DNA of 64,000 bases from an uncultured Aliiroseovarius sp. (GTDB lineage Bacteria > Pseudomonadota > Alphaproteobacteria > Rhodobacterales > Rhodobacteraceae), in assembly GCF_947492455.1 (NCBI RefSeq), contig NZ_CANLNB010000002.1, forward strand, positions 186,001-250,000. The letters are read 5' to 3'. The notes under the pieces are model-generated. The model was not told the origin of the DNA. It worked only from the letters and a program-made list of their open reading frames with translations, and searched no databases. Below, one piece after another: positions 36,632 through 48,225 of the stretch. The translations under genes were made by a program, and so were the position numbers. The first letter of the stretch is position 1, and each line of letters begins with the position of its first letter.

Positions 36632-37494
36632 TTGGGCTTCCTCAAACCCTGCGCCGCTTTGGTGCGCTGCTGTCGGTCATCTGTGCCGTCAGCGTGGATG
36701 TCGCCACGGCGGCAGACCAATCCCAACGCACGGACGCTCAACAGTTCGAAGAGCTTTGGACCCTTCTTGGCATGCCCGAGATGGTCTCGATCCTGCATGA
36801 CGAAGGGCTGTCGATGGCGCTGGCCTCGGACATGGACCTTCTGGGGCGAGAAGGGGGCCCACGTTGGGAAGGCGCGCTTCAGGCGATTTATGACGAGCCA
36901 ACCCTGCAGGGCGAGCTTCATGCCCAGTTTGAGCAGCAATTGGCAGTTGGTCAGATTTCAGCCCTGTGCACATTTTACGAAGACGCCGAGATGCAAGAGA
37001 TCGTCCAACACGAAATCGCCGCACGCCGCGCCTTTCTGGATTTGGAGTTTGAACAGCTTGCCCGTGAGCGGTGGTTGCAGGGGGACATGTCGGACAATCT
37101 GGACGACACGATCCGGCAGTATGTGGACGTGAACGACCTGATCGAACTGAACGTCATGGGGGCGCTTAATTCGAACTACGTCTTCCTGTCGGCACTAAAT
37201 CAAAACCTGCCAGAGGCGGTCGGCCAGATGAGCGAGCAGGATATCCTGACCCATGTCTGGTCGCAGGAAGCAGACATTCGCACCGACACAACGGAATGGA
37301 TCTTCGCCTATCTGCACACGGCCTATGCGCCCATCGACGACACTGCGCTGGCGCGTTATGTGGCGTTTTCAGACACACCCGAGGGTAAAGCGCTGAATCA
37401 GGCATTGTTTACGGCCTTTGACGCAGTCTATCTGCGCCTGTCCAGCGATTTGGGCCGTGTGGTCGGCGCCATGTCCCGCGAGGAAGAGCTGTAA
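36628..37494 (+). CDS. DUF2059-type exported protein, second of a pair
   Basis: A 288-residue protein with GTG start and a signal peptide ending near VATAA. The helical pattern and the block YVAFSDTPEGKALNQALFTAFD parallel the first copy's AFYESPLGQ segment. The two may be diverged paralogs acting together. It ends 3 bp before the convergent sulfotransferase gene. Confidence 0.7.
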   Translation: MIGLPQTLRRFGALLSVICAVSVDVATAADQSQRTDAQQFEELWTLLGMPEMVSILHDEGLSMALASDMDLLGREGGPRWEGALQAIYDEPTLQGELHAQFEQQLAVGQISALCTFYEDAEMQEIVQHEIAARRAFLDLEFEQLARERWLQGDMSDNLDDTIRQYVDVNDLIELNVMGALNSNYVFLSALNQNLPEAVGQMSEQDILTHVWSQEADIRTDTTEWIFAYLHTAYAPIDDTALARYVAFSDTPEGKALNQALFTAFDAVYLRLSSDLGRVVGAMSREEEL

Positions 37495-37497
37495 GGC

Positions 37498-39693
37498 TTA
37501 GGTATACCCGTCGTCGATTTTCGCCAGCCCGTCCAGCAGTTCGGTCAGGTGCTCGGCATAGGGTTCCCACTTGCCGACCGAGCTTTTGTAAAGCGGTTGG
37601 CGGACCTGTGCGACGGACAGGGTTTTCACATCGCGTTTGGTCTTGTGGAAGTCTAGACAGGCGTCTTCCCACTCCAGATCACAGAACTCCAGAAGCTTGC
37701 GGATCTCGGTTTCCGGATCGTCGACCAGCGCTTCGTACGAGATCTCGTAAATCCGATCTGGAGCCAGTTTACGCCAGAGGTCAAGATATTCCGTGTACAG
37801 GCGATAGGTTTGGACCAGTGCTGCCTGAGAATAGCTGTAAAGGTGCAGACCAGCCACAAAGCGGTTCTTGAAGATGGACCACAGATTGTCCCGCGGGTCG
37901 CGCCGCAGCGCTACGATTTTGGCCTTCGGCATAGCCAGCCAAACCAGAGGCGCAATCTGATAGGTCGAGATGGTCTTATCGGTGATCCGATCCGCATCGG
38001 GCAGGCGGGTGTCGATGGCGCCCTGATAGGCGCGGCCAAGCGCGTTGAATTGCGCGTCGGTCATATCCCCAATATGCCCGCCCGCTTGGGCGACTTTCGC
38101 AACCTGCTCAAAACCCAGCGGATGAAAAATGCCCAGCTCATCTCCGCCCGTAACAGTCGAGTGGCTGGCTAGGATCTGTTCGACCAGCGTGGTGCCGGAC
38201 CGGGGCATCCCTGTGATGAAGATCGTGTTGTTCTGATCATAGCCGCAGCTGCCAATGCGCTCTGGATCAAACCCCTTTAGAAAAGCCTTGAAACGATCAA
38301 AGTCGCCTTGTTCTTTGGTCATATCATGGGGGTGCAGACGGGACACCACCTCGTTCGCGCGCGACAGGTAGGTCCAGACGGCGTCAGTCTCTTTATGGTC
38401 TTCCATAACCTTCGCAAGGCCATACCCAAGGTCGATCCGAGCCTCATCGGGAAGGTCAGGATGATCCCAGAGCTCTTTCATCTCGTCGATCAGCGGGTCA
38501 TCTTTGTCAAGCTTACGACCCTGCGCGACCATGCGATACACCCCACCCGATCGGGCCCCGCGGGCGATGGCATCGCGCAGCACTTTTTCCGCGGCTTCAA
38601 AGTCCCCGCTGCGTTGAAGAAGGTTGGCGGCCATTGTTACGACACGAAGGTGGTTTGGATCGGCCTCAAGCGCCGCATCGATGGCCTTTCGCGAGGCCTC
38701 GGAGTTCCCCAACAGGTTTTCCGCCATTGCACGCAATGCCAGCATCTCGCCAGTCGGGGCAGATCTGGCAGCCAGCGCGTCCAGATCTTCAATCGTTCCG
38801 GCAGCATCTTCCAACGACAGACGCGCCTTGGCACGGGTGAACAACCCGGCAGCATTATCAGGAGCCTGTTTCAGCAGCGCATCCAAACACTCAATGGCCT
38901 CGCGCGGGGCATTGATGTCGGTGTAGAGCAAACCAAGGTTGCCAAGAACAATTGGGTTGTCGGGAATGACCCGACGCGCGTGTTCCAAGGCTTTGCGGGC
39001 CTCGTTGCGTCGCGCCTGTTTTATAAGGAACTGTCCATATTGCGCCAGCGCTTCACCGTAATCAGGATCGGTCGTCAGGGCAGTTTTAAAAGCCTCTTCG
39101 GCTTTGTCAGCCTGCCCCAAGGCGGCAAGCGCAACACCGTGCAACATCGAGATGACCTCGTTCGGGCCACGTGCCAGCAATGCGCGCGCCTGTGCCTCGG
39201 CAGCTTTGACACGACCAGCGTTCACCTGAGCGGTCAGCGCGTCGATTTCGGCCTTCGACGCGGTTTTGCTAACGCGTTTGGTGCTGGAGCCAGACCCCTT
39301 CAAAATCGTCGTCATTCGTTGTAGTTCAGCCGCTGGCAATTTTGCTTTCTTCAACTGTTTAGCGACTGCCTTCCGGGTGGCCGGATCCTGTGACAGGGCG
39401 AGATTGATATAGGCGCGCCAGACTGTGATCTCGGCCGGGGCGAGGCGCACGGCTTGGCCATACGCTTTAAGCGCCGCGTCGGTCTGCCCCATCTGCTGAT
39501 GGAGTTGCGCAATCTGGAATGGAACCTCGGCCCTGTTGGGGGCCATGGTTTGCAGCTGTTTCAGAACCTTCAGCGCTTCATCTGGCTTGCCCGACCGCGC
39601 AAGAGTACCTGCTTTTTGAAACAGGGCAGGGATCTGGTTTGAGTTCAAAGGCAGCATGTCGGACCCGTTTCGGCTGGAAAGGCGTTTACTCAT
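37498..39693 (-). CDS. TPR-repeat sulfotransferase
   Basis: A 731-residue protein. Residues about 20-450 are TPR-like helical repeats. A sulfotransferase domain follows, with the PAPS loop ITGMPRSGTTLVEQ (about 494-506) and the 3'-phosphate site ALRRDPRDNLWSIFKNRF. A family of such fusions transfers sulfate to protein or polysaccharide targets; the acceptor is unknown. No signal peptide. The annotated ATG lacks a ribosome site; M13 (39657) is an alternative. Confidence 0.87.
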   Translation of the reverse strand: MSKRLSSRNGSDMLPLNSNQIPALFQKAGTLARSGKPDEALKVLKQLQTMAPNRAEVPFQIAQLHQQMGQTDAALKAYGQAVRLAPAEITVWRAYINLALSQDPATRKAVAKQLKKAKLPAAELQRMTTILKGSGSSTKRVSKTASKAEIDALTAQVNAGRVKAAEAQARALLARGPNEVISMLHGVALAALGQADKAEEAFKTALTTDPDYGEALAQYGQFLIKQARRNEARKALEHARRVIPDNPIVLGNLGLLYTDINAPREAIECLDALLKQAPDNAAGLFTRAKARLSLEDAAGTIEDLDALAARSAPTGEMLALRAMAENLLGNSEASRKAIDAALEADPNHLRVVTMAANLLQRSGDFEAAEKVLRDAIARGARSGGVYRMVAQGRKLDKDDPLIDEMKELWDHPDLPDEARIDLGYGLAKVMEDHKETDAVWTYLSRANEVVSRLHPHDMTKEQGDFDRFKAFLKGFDPERIGSCGYDQNNTIFITGMPRSGTTLVEQILASHSTVTGGDELGIFHPLGFEQVAKVAQAGGHIGDMTDAQFNALGRAYQGAIDTRLPDADRITDKTISTYQIAPLVWLAMPKAKIVALRRDPRDNLWSIFKNRFVAGLHLYSYSQAALVQTYRLYTEYLDLWRKLAPDRIYEISYEALVDDPETEIRKLLEFCDLEWEDACLDFHKTKRDVKTLSVAQVRQPLYKSSVGKWEPYAEHLTELLDGLAKIDDGYT

Positions 39694-39772
39694 TGGCTAT
39701 TACGACCGGCGAAGACCTGCAAGGCCCAGCCGGTGTCCTTGAAAATAAGCGCGGTGCGCCTGTGTAAAAGTC

Positions 39773-39801
39773 TTGACTTTCAGCCTGATCCACCCGATAA
39801 G
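39773..39801 (+). promoter_or_regulatory. Sigma-70-type promoter of rplU-rpmA
   Basis: TTGACT (39773-39778), 17-bp spacer, GATAAG (39796-39801). It gives a leader of about 150 bases before the rplU ATG at 39959. No annotated ribosomal-protein leader motif was recognised in it. Confidence 0.6.
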
Positions 39802-39958
39802 CCGCCATTCCTGCCGGGATTTTCCTGTGCGGGGGTTGAAAACTATGTCCAAAACGAAAGTGGCGGGCGCGCAGTTCGAGGCAATGGAAGGGATGGGCCC
39901 TTCGACAAACGCCGGATTTACCCGGGGCCATAGGACGCGGATTATGAAGGAAGATCAA

Positions 39959-40600
39959 ATGTTTGCGGTTCTGAAAACCGGCGGCAAGCAGTATAAGGTC
40001 CAGGCTGGCGACGTTCTGCGCGTTGAAAAGCTGGCGGCCGATGCTGGCGAGACAGTCCAGTTCAACGAGATTCTGATGGTCGGTTCGACTGTTGGTGCCC
40101 CCACCGTAGAAGGTGCTGGTGTACAGGCAGAAGTCATTGACCAGATCAAAGGCGAAAAAGTCATTCACTTCGTGAAGCGTCGCCGTAAGCACAGCTCGAA
40201 GCGCACCAAGGGTCACCGTCAGCAACTGACGCTGCTCCGCGTAACCGACATCCTGGAAAAGGGTGCCGACAAGTCGGGCGTGAAAGCTGCCATCGGTGCA
40301 GGTTCGGTTTCGGGTGCTGCTGTTGCAGCGGCTGCTCCGGCCAAAGCGCCTGCAAAGAAAGCAGCTTCGAAGAAAGCCGCCAAGGCAGAAGCACCCGCCG
40401 GTGCTGACGATCTGAAAAAGCTGTCGGGCGTTGGCCCCGCGCTTGAGAAGAAACTGCTGGAAGCTGGAATCACCACCTTTGCTCAGATCGCCGCTTGGGG
40501 CGAAGCCGAGATTGCCGAGTTCGACGAGAAACTGTCGTTCAAAGGCCGTATCGAGCGTGAAGGCTGGGTAGAGCAGGCCAAAGAACTGGCCAACGGCTAA
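39959..40600 (+). CDS. rplU: Ribosomal protein L21 fused to a helix-hairpin-helix domain
   Basis: A 213-residue protein; L21 is usually about 103. Residues 1-99 are L21 (MFAVLKTGGKQYKV...FVKRRRKHSSKRTKGHRQ). An Ala/Lys-rich linker (about 100-148) leads to a helix-hairpin-helix domain (DDLKKLSGVGPALEKKLLEA; about 150-213). GAAGGAAG precedes the chosen ATG. The tail may touch rRNA or DNA; its role is unknown. Confidence 0.95.
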   Translation: MFAVLKTGGKQYKVQAGDVLRVEKLAADAGETVQFNEILMVGSTVGAPTVEGAGVQAEVIDQIKGEKVIHFVKRRRKHSSKRTKGHRQQLTLLRVTDILEKGADKSGVKAAIGAGSVSGAAVAAAAPAKAPAKKAASKKAAKAEAPAGADDLKKLSGVGPALEKKLLEAGITTFAQIAAWGEAEIAEFDEKLSFKGRIEREGWVEQAKELANG

Positions 40601-40621
40601 CAAGAGCTAAGGAGAGATAGC

Positions 40622-40891
40622 ATGGCACATAAAAAAGCAGGCGGTTCATCCCGTAACGGCCGCGACTCAGCCGGTCGTCGCCTTGGTGTAAAGAAATACG
40701 GTGGTCAGGTTGTGATCCCGGGCAACATCATCGTGCGTCAGCGCGGTACCAAGATGTGGCCGGGTGAAAACGTGGGCATGGGCAAAGATCACACCATCTT
40801 TGCAACCAGCGAAGGCACCGTCAAATTCCACAAAGGCCTGAAAGGCCGCACCTTTATTTCGGTTCTCCCGGTGGCGGAGGCCGCAGAGTAA
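40622..40891 (+). CDS. rpmA: Ribosomal protein L27
   Basis: An 89-residue L27, with the N-terminal [20 protein letters not shown] placed at the peptidyl-transferase centre in known ribosomes. It lies 21 bp after rplU and has GGAGAGAT upstream. Confidence 0.99.
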   Translation: MAHKKAGGSSRNGRDSAGRRLGVKKYGGQVVIPGNIIVRQRGTKMWPGENVGMGKDHTIFATSEGTVKFHKGLKGRTFISVLPVAEAAE

Positions 40892-40920
40892 GCCGAAACC
40901 TAACGAGGTTGTGAAATTTC

Positions 40921-40957
40921 AGGGGCCGGCTGTGATAGCCGGCCCCTTTTCTTTTTG
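40921..40957 (+). terminator. Rho-independent terminator of rplU-rpmA
   Basis: AGGGGCCGGCT (40921-40931) pairs with AGCCGGCCCCT (40937-40947), followed by TTTTCTTTTT. Confidence 0.93.
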
Positions 40958-41090
40958 TTTTCAGTACTTACTTGCCTGTTCATCCAACGTTCACACGAAC
41001 GCCCTAAAAGCGCCGAAAACGCAGGTTATGCGTTGGTCTTCACGGGAAGAACGGGCGGTGCATTCAGTGCTTTTCAGAGGAGGGAAAGCC

Positions 41091-41630
41091 ATGAAGCATG
41101 TAGATATCAGAACCCAGCCGATCATTCAGGCGGAGCGTTTTGTGCTGCGCCCGGTGCGGCCCTCGGATCTTGGGGCATTGGTCCTGTCTGTGTCGGACAA
41201 ACGGGTGGCTGAGGCCACGCGCTCGATCCCGCATCCCTTGCCGCCCGGCGTGACCGAGGCGTTTATTGACCGCGCCATGGCCGAGGATCGGAACGAGGAT
41301 GTCTGGGTTATGGACGGTCTGAACGAGGATCAGGATGACGTTCTGGGCGTGATTACGCTGAACGCGCTGGATCGCGGGCAGAGCCAGCTTGGCTATTGGG
41401 TGTCGCCGGGGTTCTGGAACTCAGGCATCGCCTCCGAGGCTGTCTGTGCGCTGATCGAGGCGAACCCGCAGGCCAACAGCACCATCTTTGCGGAGGTTTT
41501 TCAGGATAACCCGGCCTCGGCCCGTGTCCTGACCCACGCGGGGTTCGAATATATTGGCGACGCGGAAAGCCATTCGGTAGCGCGCGGCGCCAATGTGCCA
41601 ACCTGGACCTACATCAGGAAGATGGCGTAA
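41091..41630 (+). CDS. GNAT-family N-acetyltransferase (RimJ/RimL-like), copy 1
   Basis: A 179-residue acetyltransferase. The pattern ERFVLRPVRPSD at the start, LGYWVSPGFWNSGIASEAV (acetyl-CoA site) and NPASARVLTHAGFEYIGD are the RimJ/RimL layout. GGAGGG precedes the ATG. It is 9 bp before a related gene; target unknown. Confidence 0.88.
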   Translation: MKHVDIRTQPIIQAERFVLRPVRPSDLGALVLSVSDKRVAEATRSIPHPLPPGVTEAFIDRAMAEDRNEDVWVMDGLNEDQDDVLGVITLNALDRGQSQLGYWVSPGFWNSGIASEAVCALIEANPQANSTIFAEVFQDNPASARVLTHAGFEYIGDAESHSVARGANVPTWTYIRKMA

Positions 41631-41639
41631 CACATTGCC

Positions 41640-42194
41640 ATGGAACAGAATATCCAGATCAGGACGGAACGGTTTGCGCTCCGCCCCCTGACGCCGGATG
41701 ACGGCGATCAGGTCGTCGCGCTTCTTGACGATATTGAGGTGGCGCGCTGGCTGACGGTTGTGCCGCATCCCTATACGCGGGCGGATTTCGATGGGTTTGT
41801 GGACTACCTCGCCAACACCAATCCGCTGGGCGGCTTGGCCATTGACGAGGATGGCGAGGTTCTGGGCGTGGTTGGTCTGGACCCGACACTTGGTTACTGG
41901 CTGGGGCGCAAGCATCATGGCCGGGGCGTCATGCGGGAAGCGGCGAGTGCGCTGATTTCGCATGTGTTCGCGACCGCGGATCTGGACCAAATCGGCTCGG
42001 GCCATTTCCCCGGCAACCATGCGTCGCGTGCGGTATTAACGGGGCTGGGGTTCCGGGACACCGGGAAGACTGAAAACGCGCATTGTGTTTCGCGTGATTG
42101 CGATGAGGTGCTGATCAAGCTCAGCCTGTCGCGTGCGTATTGGGAGGCGCGCGCGCAATCGCCTGATTTCCCACTTTCGCGACCAAAAAGCTGA
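41640..42194 (+). CDS. GNAT-family N-acetyltransferase (RimJ/RimL-like), copy 2
   Basis: A 184-residue paralog of the preceding protein (TERFALRPLTPDD; LGYWLGRKHHGRGVMREAA; NHASRAVLTGLGFRDTG). Probably a tandem duplication followed by divergence. Target unknown. Confidence 0.88.
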   Translation: MEQNIQIRTERFALRPLTPDDGDQVVALLDDIEVARWLTVVPHPYTRADFDGFVDYLANTNPLGGLAIDEDGEVLGVVGLDPTLGYWLGRKHHGRGVMREAASALISHVFATADLDQIGSGHFPGNHASRAVLTGLGFRDTGKTENAHCVSRDCDEVLIKLSLSRAYWEARAQSPDFPLSRPKS

Positions 42195-42258
42195 TCCAAT
42201 TGCCCTTGCTGCAGGCTCTGGACTTGAGCCTCGGCCAATTTCCCTCTATCGCCTGTGA

Positions 42259-44408
<2,150 letters not shown>

Positions 44409-44448
44409 AGACAATAAGTTACAAAACCACCTTACTGGAGAAAGCAAG

Positions 44449-45696
44449 ATGAGCGACGACATCAAAACCATGATGACCGACATTGGCACCCGCGCCCGCG
44501 CGGCCGCACGTGACCTTGCTTTCGCACCAGCCGAGGCCAAGGAAAAGGCCTTGATGGCCGCTGCCGATGCCTGCTGGGACCGTCGGGATGACATTATCGC
44601 CGCCAATGAAAAAGACATGGAGTTTGGCCGCAACAAAGGTCTGTCGGACGCGATGATGGACCGTTTGATGCTGGACGAAGAGCGCATCAAAGGTATGTGC
44701 GACGGGCTGCGTGCTGTGGCCGCGCAGGATGATCCGGTGGGAGAAGTGATCGAGGAATGGGACCGTCCCACGGGCCTGAACATTCGCCGCGTGCGTACCC
44801 CGTTGGGTGTAATTGGTGTGATCTACGAAAGCCGCCCTAACGTGACCGCAGATGCGGGCGCGCTGTGCCTGAAGGCCGGGAACGCGGTGATCCTGCGGGG
44901 CGGTTCGGAAAGCTTCCACTCCGCAGGGCTGATCCATGAATGCCTTCAGGACGGTCTGCGCGCTGCCGGTCTGCCCGAGGACGCCATTCAACTGATCCCG
45001 ACCCGTGATCGCGCCGCGGTCAGCGAGATGCTGACGATGACCGACTATGTGGACGTGATCGTCCCGCGGGGCGGCAAAGGCCTTGTGGGGCTGGTCCAGC
45101 GCGAGGCCCGCGTGCCGGTGTTCGCGCATCTGGAAGGGATCGTGCACATCTATATCGACAAGGATGCGGATGCCGAGAAGACCCGTAAGGTCGTAATGAA
45201 CGCCAAAACCCGCCGGACAGGGATTTGTGGCTCGGCCGAGTGTCTGCTGATCCACCGCGATGCACAGGATCTGGGGCAGGCGGTGATCGACGATCTGATG
45301 GCCGCCGGGGTTGAGGTGCGCGTGGGCGAAGGCCTGACGGGTAGCGTTCCTGCAACCGAAGACGACTGGGGCCACGAGTATCTGGACAGCATTATTGCCG
45401 CCAAGCTCGTCGATGATGTGGACGGCGCGATTGATCACATCAACCGCTATTCCTCGTCCCACACGGATGCGATCATGACGGAAGATGATGCGACTGCGGA
45501 TCACTTCTTCACCCGTCTGGACAGTGCGATCCTGATGCGCAATGCATCGACCCAATTTGCCGATGGCGGCGAGTTTGGCATGGGGGCCGAGATCGGGATT
45601 GCCACTGGTAAGATGCACGCGCGGGGGCCGGTGGGCTCTAAGCAGCTGACATCGTTCAAGTATTTGGTCGTCGGCGACGGCACCACACGCGCCTAA
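44449..45696 (+). CDS. proA: Gamma-glutamyl phosphate reductase
   Basis: A 415-residue NADPH-dependent reductase, second step of proline synthesis. The catalytic Cys is in [15 protein letters not shown]; the end [13 protein letters not shown] is close to the family consensus. Follows proB by 40 bp. Confidence 0.97.
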   Translation: MSDDIKTMMTDIGTRARAAARDLAFAPAEAKEKALMAAADACWDRRDDIIAANEKDMEFGRNKGLSDAMMDRLMLDEERIKGMCDGLRAVAAQDDPVGEVIEEWDRPTGLNIRRVRTPLGVIGVIYESRPNVTADAGALCLKAGNAVILRGGSESFHSAGLIHECLQDGLRAAGLPEDAIQLIPTRDRAAVSEMLTMTDYVDVIVPRGGKGLVGLVQREARVPVFAHLEGIVHIYIDKDADAEKTRKVVMNAKTRRTGICGSAECLLIHRDAQDLGQAVIDDLMAAGVEVRVGEGLTGSVPATEDDWGHEYLDSIIAAKLVDDVDGAIDHINRYSSSHTDAIMTEDDATADHFFTRLDSAILMRNASTQFADGGEFGMGAEIGIATGKMHARGPVGSKQLTSFKYLVVGDGTTRA

Positions 45697-45700
45697 ATTA

Positions 45701-45726
45701 AAAGCCGCCCTCAGGGGCGGCTTTTT
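45701..45726 (+). terminator. Rho-independent terminator of obg-proBA
   Basis: AAAGCCGCCC (45701-45710)/GGGCGGCTTT (45715-45724), loop TCAG, followed by T's. It lies just before the convergent chpT stop and may serve both strands. Confidence 0.9.
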
Positions 45727-45729
45727 CGT

Positions 45730-46329
45730 TCAGAAGGTCAGGCTGATACTCTGGTCAGCGATCTGGACTAAAGCCGTTCGGCCCTGTCGTTGCAGCTCTG
45801 GCCGGATCAGCGCGAAATGGACATGGGCAGGCGGCACCTCGAGATCGGGTTTGGCTTCGGACAGCAGGCCCCAAAGATCGGGGTTGATGTTCAAACGCTC
45901 GCCGTGCGCCAACATCTGCCAGCGCCCATCAGTGCGCGTGACAGCCAGTTCACCACCCCACGGCATCGCGCTTTCAAAGCATTGCAACGCAAGGAAGGCC
46001 AGTTTCACTTCGGTTCGGGGCAGATCGCCCGTGGGCTGCCAGTCGATCTTGGTCTTGCGCCCATCTACACCGGGCGCCAGCACCGCGCGGATTTCTTTTT
46101 CGGACAGAGACTGGCCCTCATTCGCGGCGCCAAATGCCACACGGAAAAAACGGATCCGAAGGTTGGCATTGGTCACGCTCTCTGCAATCAGCGCCATTTC
46201 CGGACTGTCGCCCATGCCAGAGAGCTGCAACAGCTCTACCCCATTGCCGATTGCGCCTAATGGGGAGATAAGGTCGTGGCAGATACGGGATCCGATCAAC
46301 GCGGTCAGGTCGCGGTCTTGTTTGGTCAT
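45730..46329 (-). CDS. chpT: Histidine phosphotransferase ChpT
   Basis: A 199-residue phosphotransferase linking CckA to CtrA and CpdR. H18 lies in ALIGSRICHDLISPLGAIGNG, followed by the two-helix dimer segment and a degenerate kinase-like ATPase fold without nucleotide motifs, as in ChpT. Divergent from the DUF3553 gene with 27 bp between starts, a layout conserved in this family. CtrA controls motility, and gene transfer in related bacteria. Confidence 0.92.
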   Translation of the reverse strand: MTKQDRDLTALIGSRICHDLISPLGAIGNGVELLQLSGMGDSPEMALIAESVTNANLRIRFFRVAFGAANEGQSLSEKEIRAVLAPGVDGRKTKIDWQPTGDLPRTEVKLAFLALQCFESAMPWGGELAVTRTDGRWQMLAHGERLNINPDLWGLLSEAKPDLEVPPAHVHFALIRPELQRQGRTALVQIADQSISLTF

Positions 46330-46356
46330 GTTTGAAGCCTGATAGGGAAGAATGTC

Positions 46357-46545
46357 ATGGGATTGGGATCACTTCTTGAGCCGGGAATGCTGGTGCGCCA
46401 CCCCGAAAAACCCGATTGGGGGCTGGGGCAGGTGCAATCCAATATTGGAGGGCGCGTCACGGTAAACTTCGAACACGCCGGGAAGAAGGTGATCATGATT
46501 GAACATGTTGACTTGATGCCTGTATTTACGCCTCCTGAACGCTAA
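46357..46545 (+). CDS. DUF3553-domain small protein
   Basis: A 62-residue protein: GMLVRHPEKPDWGLGQVQSN matches DUF3553 (a UvrD-C-like beta-barrel). Function unknown; next to chpT. Start ATG at 46357 with GGGAAG upstream. Confidence 0.88.
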   Translation: MGLGSLLEPGMLVRHPEKPDWGLGQVQSNIGGRVTVNFEHAGKKVIMIEHVDLMPVFTPPER

Positions 46546-46624
46546 GGTGCCGCGCGGATGCCCATTGTGCGTCCGATGTCTGAGCCATATGAGCTGAACA
46601 AGGTTATCAAATGGTTAATTGTCC

Positions 46625-47395
46625 ATGACTGCGCCCGAATTTGAACTGAGACTGGCCCAGAGTGACGCAGATCTGATCGCAGCACAACGGCTGCGTTACG
46701 ATGTCTTCGTGCGCGAGCTGGGCGGAGACGGGCCTTTGGTGGACCACGAGAACGGGTTGGAACGTGATGCGTTTGATCCGTTCTATGACCATTTGATCCT
46801 GTTTGACCACGCGCGCGAAGGATCCCCTGCGGTCGGGGTCTATCGGCTGCTGCGGGGCGAGAAGCTGAACACGCCCGACGGCCCAGAGCGTTTTTACTCC
46901 GAGGCCGAGTATGATTTGAGCGTTCTGAAAGCCTCGGGCCGAAAGCTCTTGGAATTAGGGCGGTCTTGCCTACATCCGGACTATCGCGGCGGGCCGGCGA
47001 TGATGCATCTGTGGGGCGGATTGGCCCGCTATGTGGAAGAGCACGGGATCGAGATCCTGTTCGGCGTGGCCTCGTTTCATGGGACGGATATTGGCGCACT
47101 GAAGGCGCCTTTGTCCCTGCTGCATCACCGGCATCTCGCGCCCGAAGCCATTCGGGTGCGCGCCCAGCCAGATGTGTATCAATCGATGGATCTGATGCCG
47201 GAAAGCGAGATCGACCGCCCCGCCGCCATGCGCGCGGTTCCGGCACTGATCAAGGGCTACCTGCGTCTGGGTGGGTTCGTGGGTGAAGGCGCGTTCATTG
47301 ACCATGTCTTCAACACCACCGATGTCTGTCTGATCATCGACATGTCGCTGGTCAATGACCGGTCGCGCGCCATCTATGCGGGGGGCAAAACATGA
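46625..47395 (+). CDS. olsB: Ornithine-acyl-ACP N-acyltransferase OlsB
   Basis: A 256-residue GNAT-fold acyltransferase that makes lyso-ornithine lipid. It begins FELRLAQSDADLIAAQRLRYDVF and has LELGRSCLHPDYRGG, the hallmarks of OlsB. The neighbouring olsA gene confirms the assignment. It overlaps olsA by 4 bp (ATGA). Ornithine lipids replace phospholipids, often at low phosphate. Confidence 0.92.
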   Translation: MTAPEFELRLAQSDADLIAAQRLRYDVFVRELGGDGPLVDHENGLERDAFDPFYDHLILFDHAREGSPAVGVYRLLRGEKLNTPDGPERFYSEAEYDLSVLKASGRKLLELGRSCLHPDYRGGPAMMHLWGGLARYVEEHGIEILFGVASFHGTDIGALKAPLSLLHHRHLAPEAIRVRAQPDVYQSMDLMPESEIDRPAAMRAVPALIKGYLRLGGFVGEGAFIDHVFNTTDVCLIIDMSLVNDRSRAIYAGGKT

Positions 47396-48225
47396 ATGCA
47401 ACGTGGCAGGGCGGGCACGAGCCGCACGCGTTTCACCCCACGAAATTAGAGTATCTGCGCATTGTTCGGCGTGGATTACCGCTTGGTATTCTGGTTTTCG
47501 GCGGGTTGATCTTGCTGCTTCTGGTGCGTCTGTTTGAACGCCCGATCTTTGGCACGCAGAGGCCCATCACGCCGCACATCACACAGTTTGTCTGCCGCAA
47601 CGCCTTTCGGATCCTTGGGATTCGCTTCGCGACGACCGGAGAGCCGATGCAGCAGAAAGGCGCGGTGGTGGCCAATCACGCGGGGTGGCTGGACATCTTC
47701 TCGCTCAATGCCCGCAAACGGGTGTATTTCGTGTCGAAATCCGAAGTCGCGGGTTGGCCGGGCATTGGCTGGCTGGCGCGGGCGACGGGGACGGTGTTCA
47801 TCAACCGCGACCGGAAAGAGGCACAAAGTCAGATCGAGGTCTTTCGCACCCGTCTGATGGCCGGGCACAAGCTGCTCTTTTTCCCGGAAGGAACGTCTTC
47901 GGACAGTCAGCGGGTATTGCCGTTTAAATCTACGCTCTTCGCCGCGTTCTTCACGCCGAACTTGCGGGATTTCATGTGGGTGCAGCCCGTCACGATCCGC
48001 TATTTCGCACCGGAAGGCCATGATCCGCGGTTCTATGGCTGGTGGGGGGACATGGAGTTCGGCCCGCATTTGCTCCAGACCTTGGCTGTCAGGCGCCAAG
48101 GGCGAGTCGAGCTGGTTTATCACGCTCCGGTCAAGGTCTCGGACTTCAAGGGCCGAAAAGAATTGGCCGCCCATTGCGAGGCGGCCATTCGTGAAGGTCT
48201 AGGGGATTTGAACGTCGAACGTTAA
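47392..48225 (+). CDS. olsA: 1-acyl-sn-glycerol-3-phosphate-type acyltransferase OlsA
   Basis: A 277-residue membrane acyltransferase with the HX4D motif NHAGWLD and the FPEGTSSD motif; an N-terminal membrane segment lies at about 23-42. In olsBA it adds the second acyl chain to lyso-ornithine lipid. Its TAA shares TTAA with the TAA of the convergent gene. Confidence 0.92.
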   Translation: MNATWQGGHEPHAFHPTKLEYLRIVRRGLPLGILVFGGLILLLLVRLFERPIFGTQRPITPHITQFVCRNAFRILGIRFATTGEPMQQKGAVVANHAGWLDIFSLNARKRVYFVSKSEVAGWPGIGWLARATGTVFINRDRKEAQSQIEVFRTRLMAGHKLLFFPEGTSSDSQRVLPFKSTLFAAFFTPNLRDFMWVQPVTIRYFAPEGHDPRFYGWWGDMEFGPHLLQTLAVRRQGRVELVYHAPVKVSDFKGRKELAAHCEAAIREGLGDLNVER

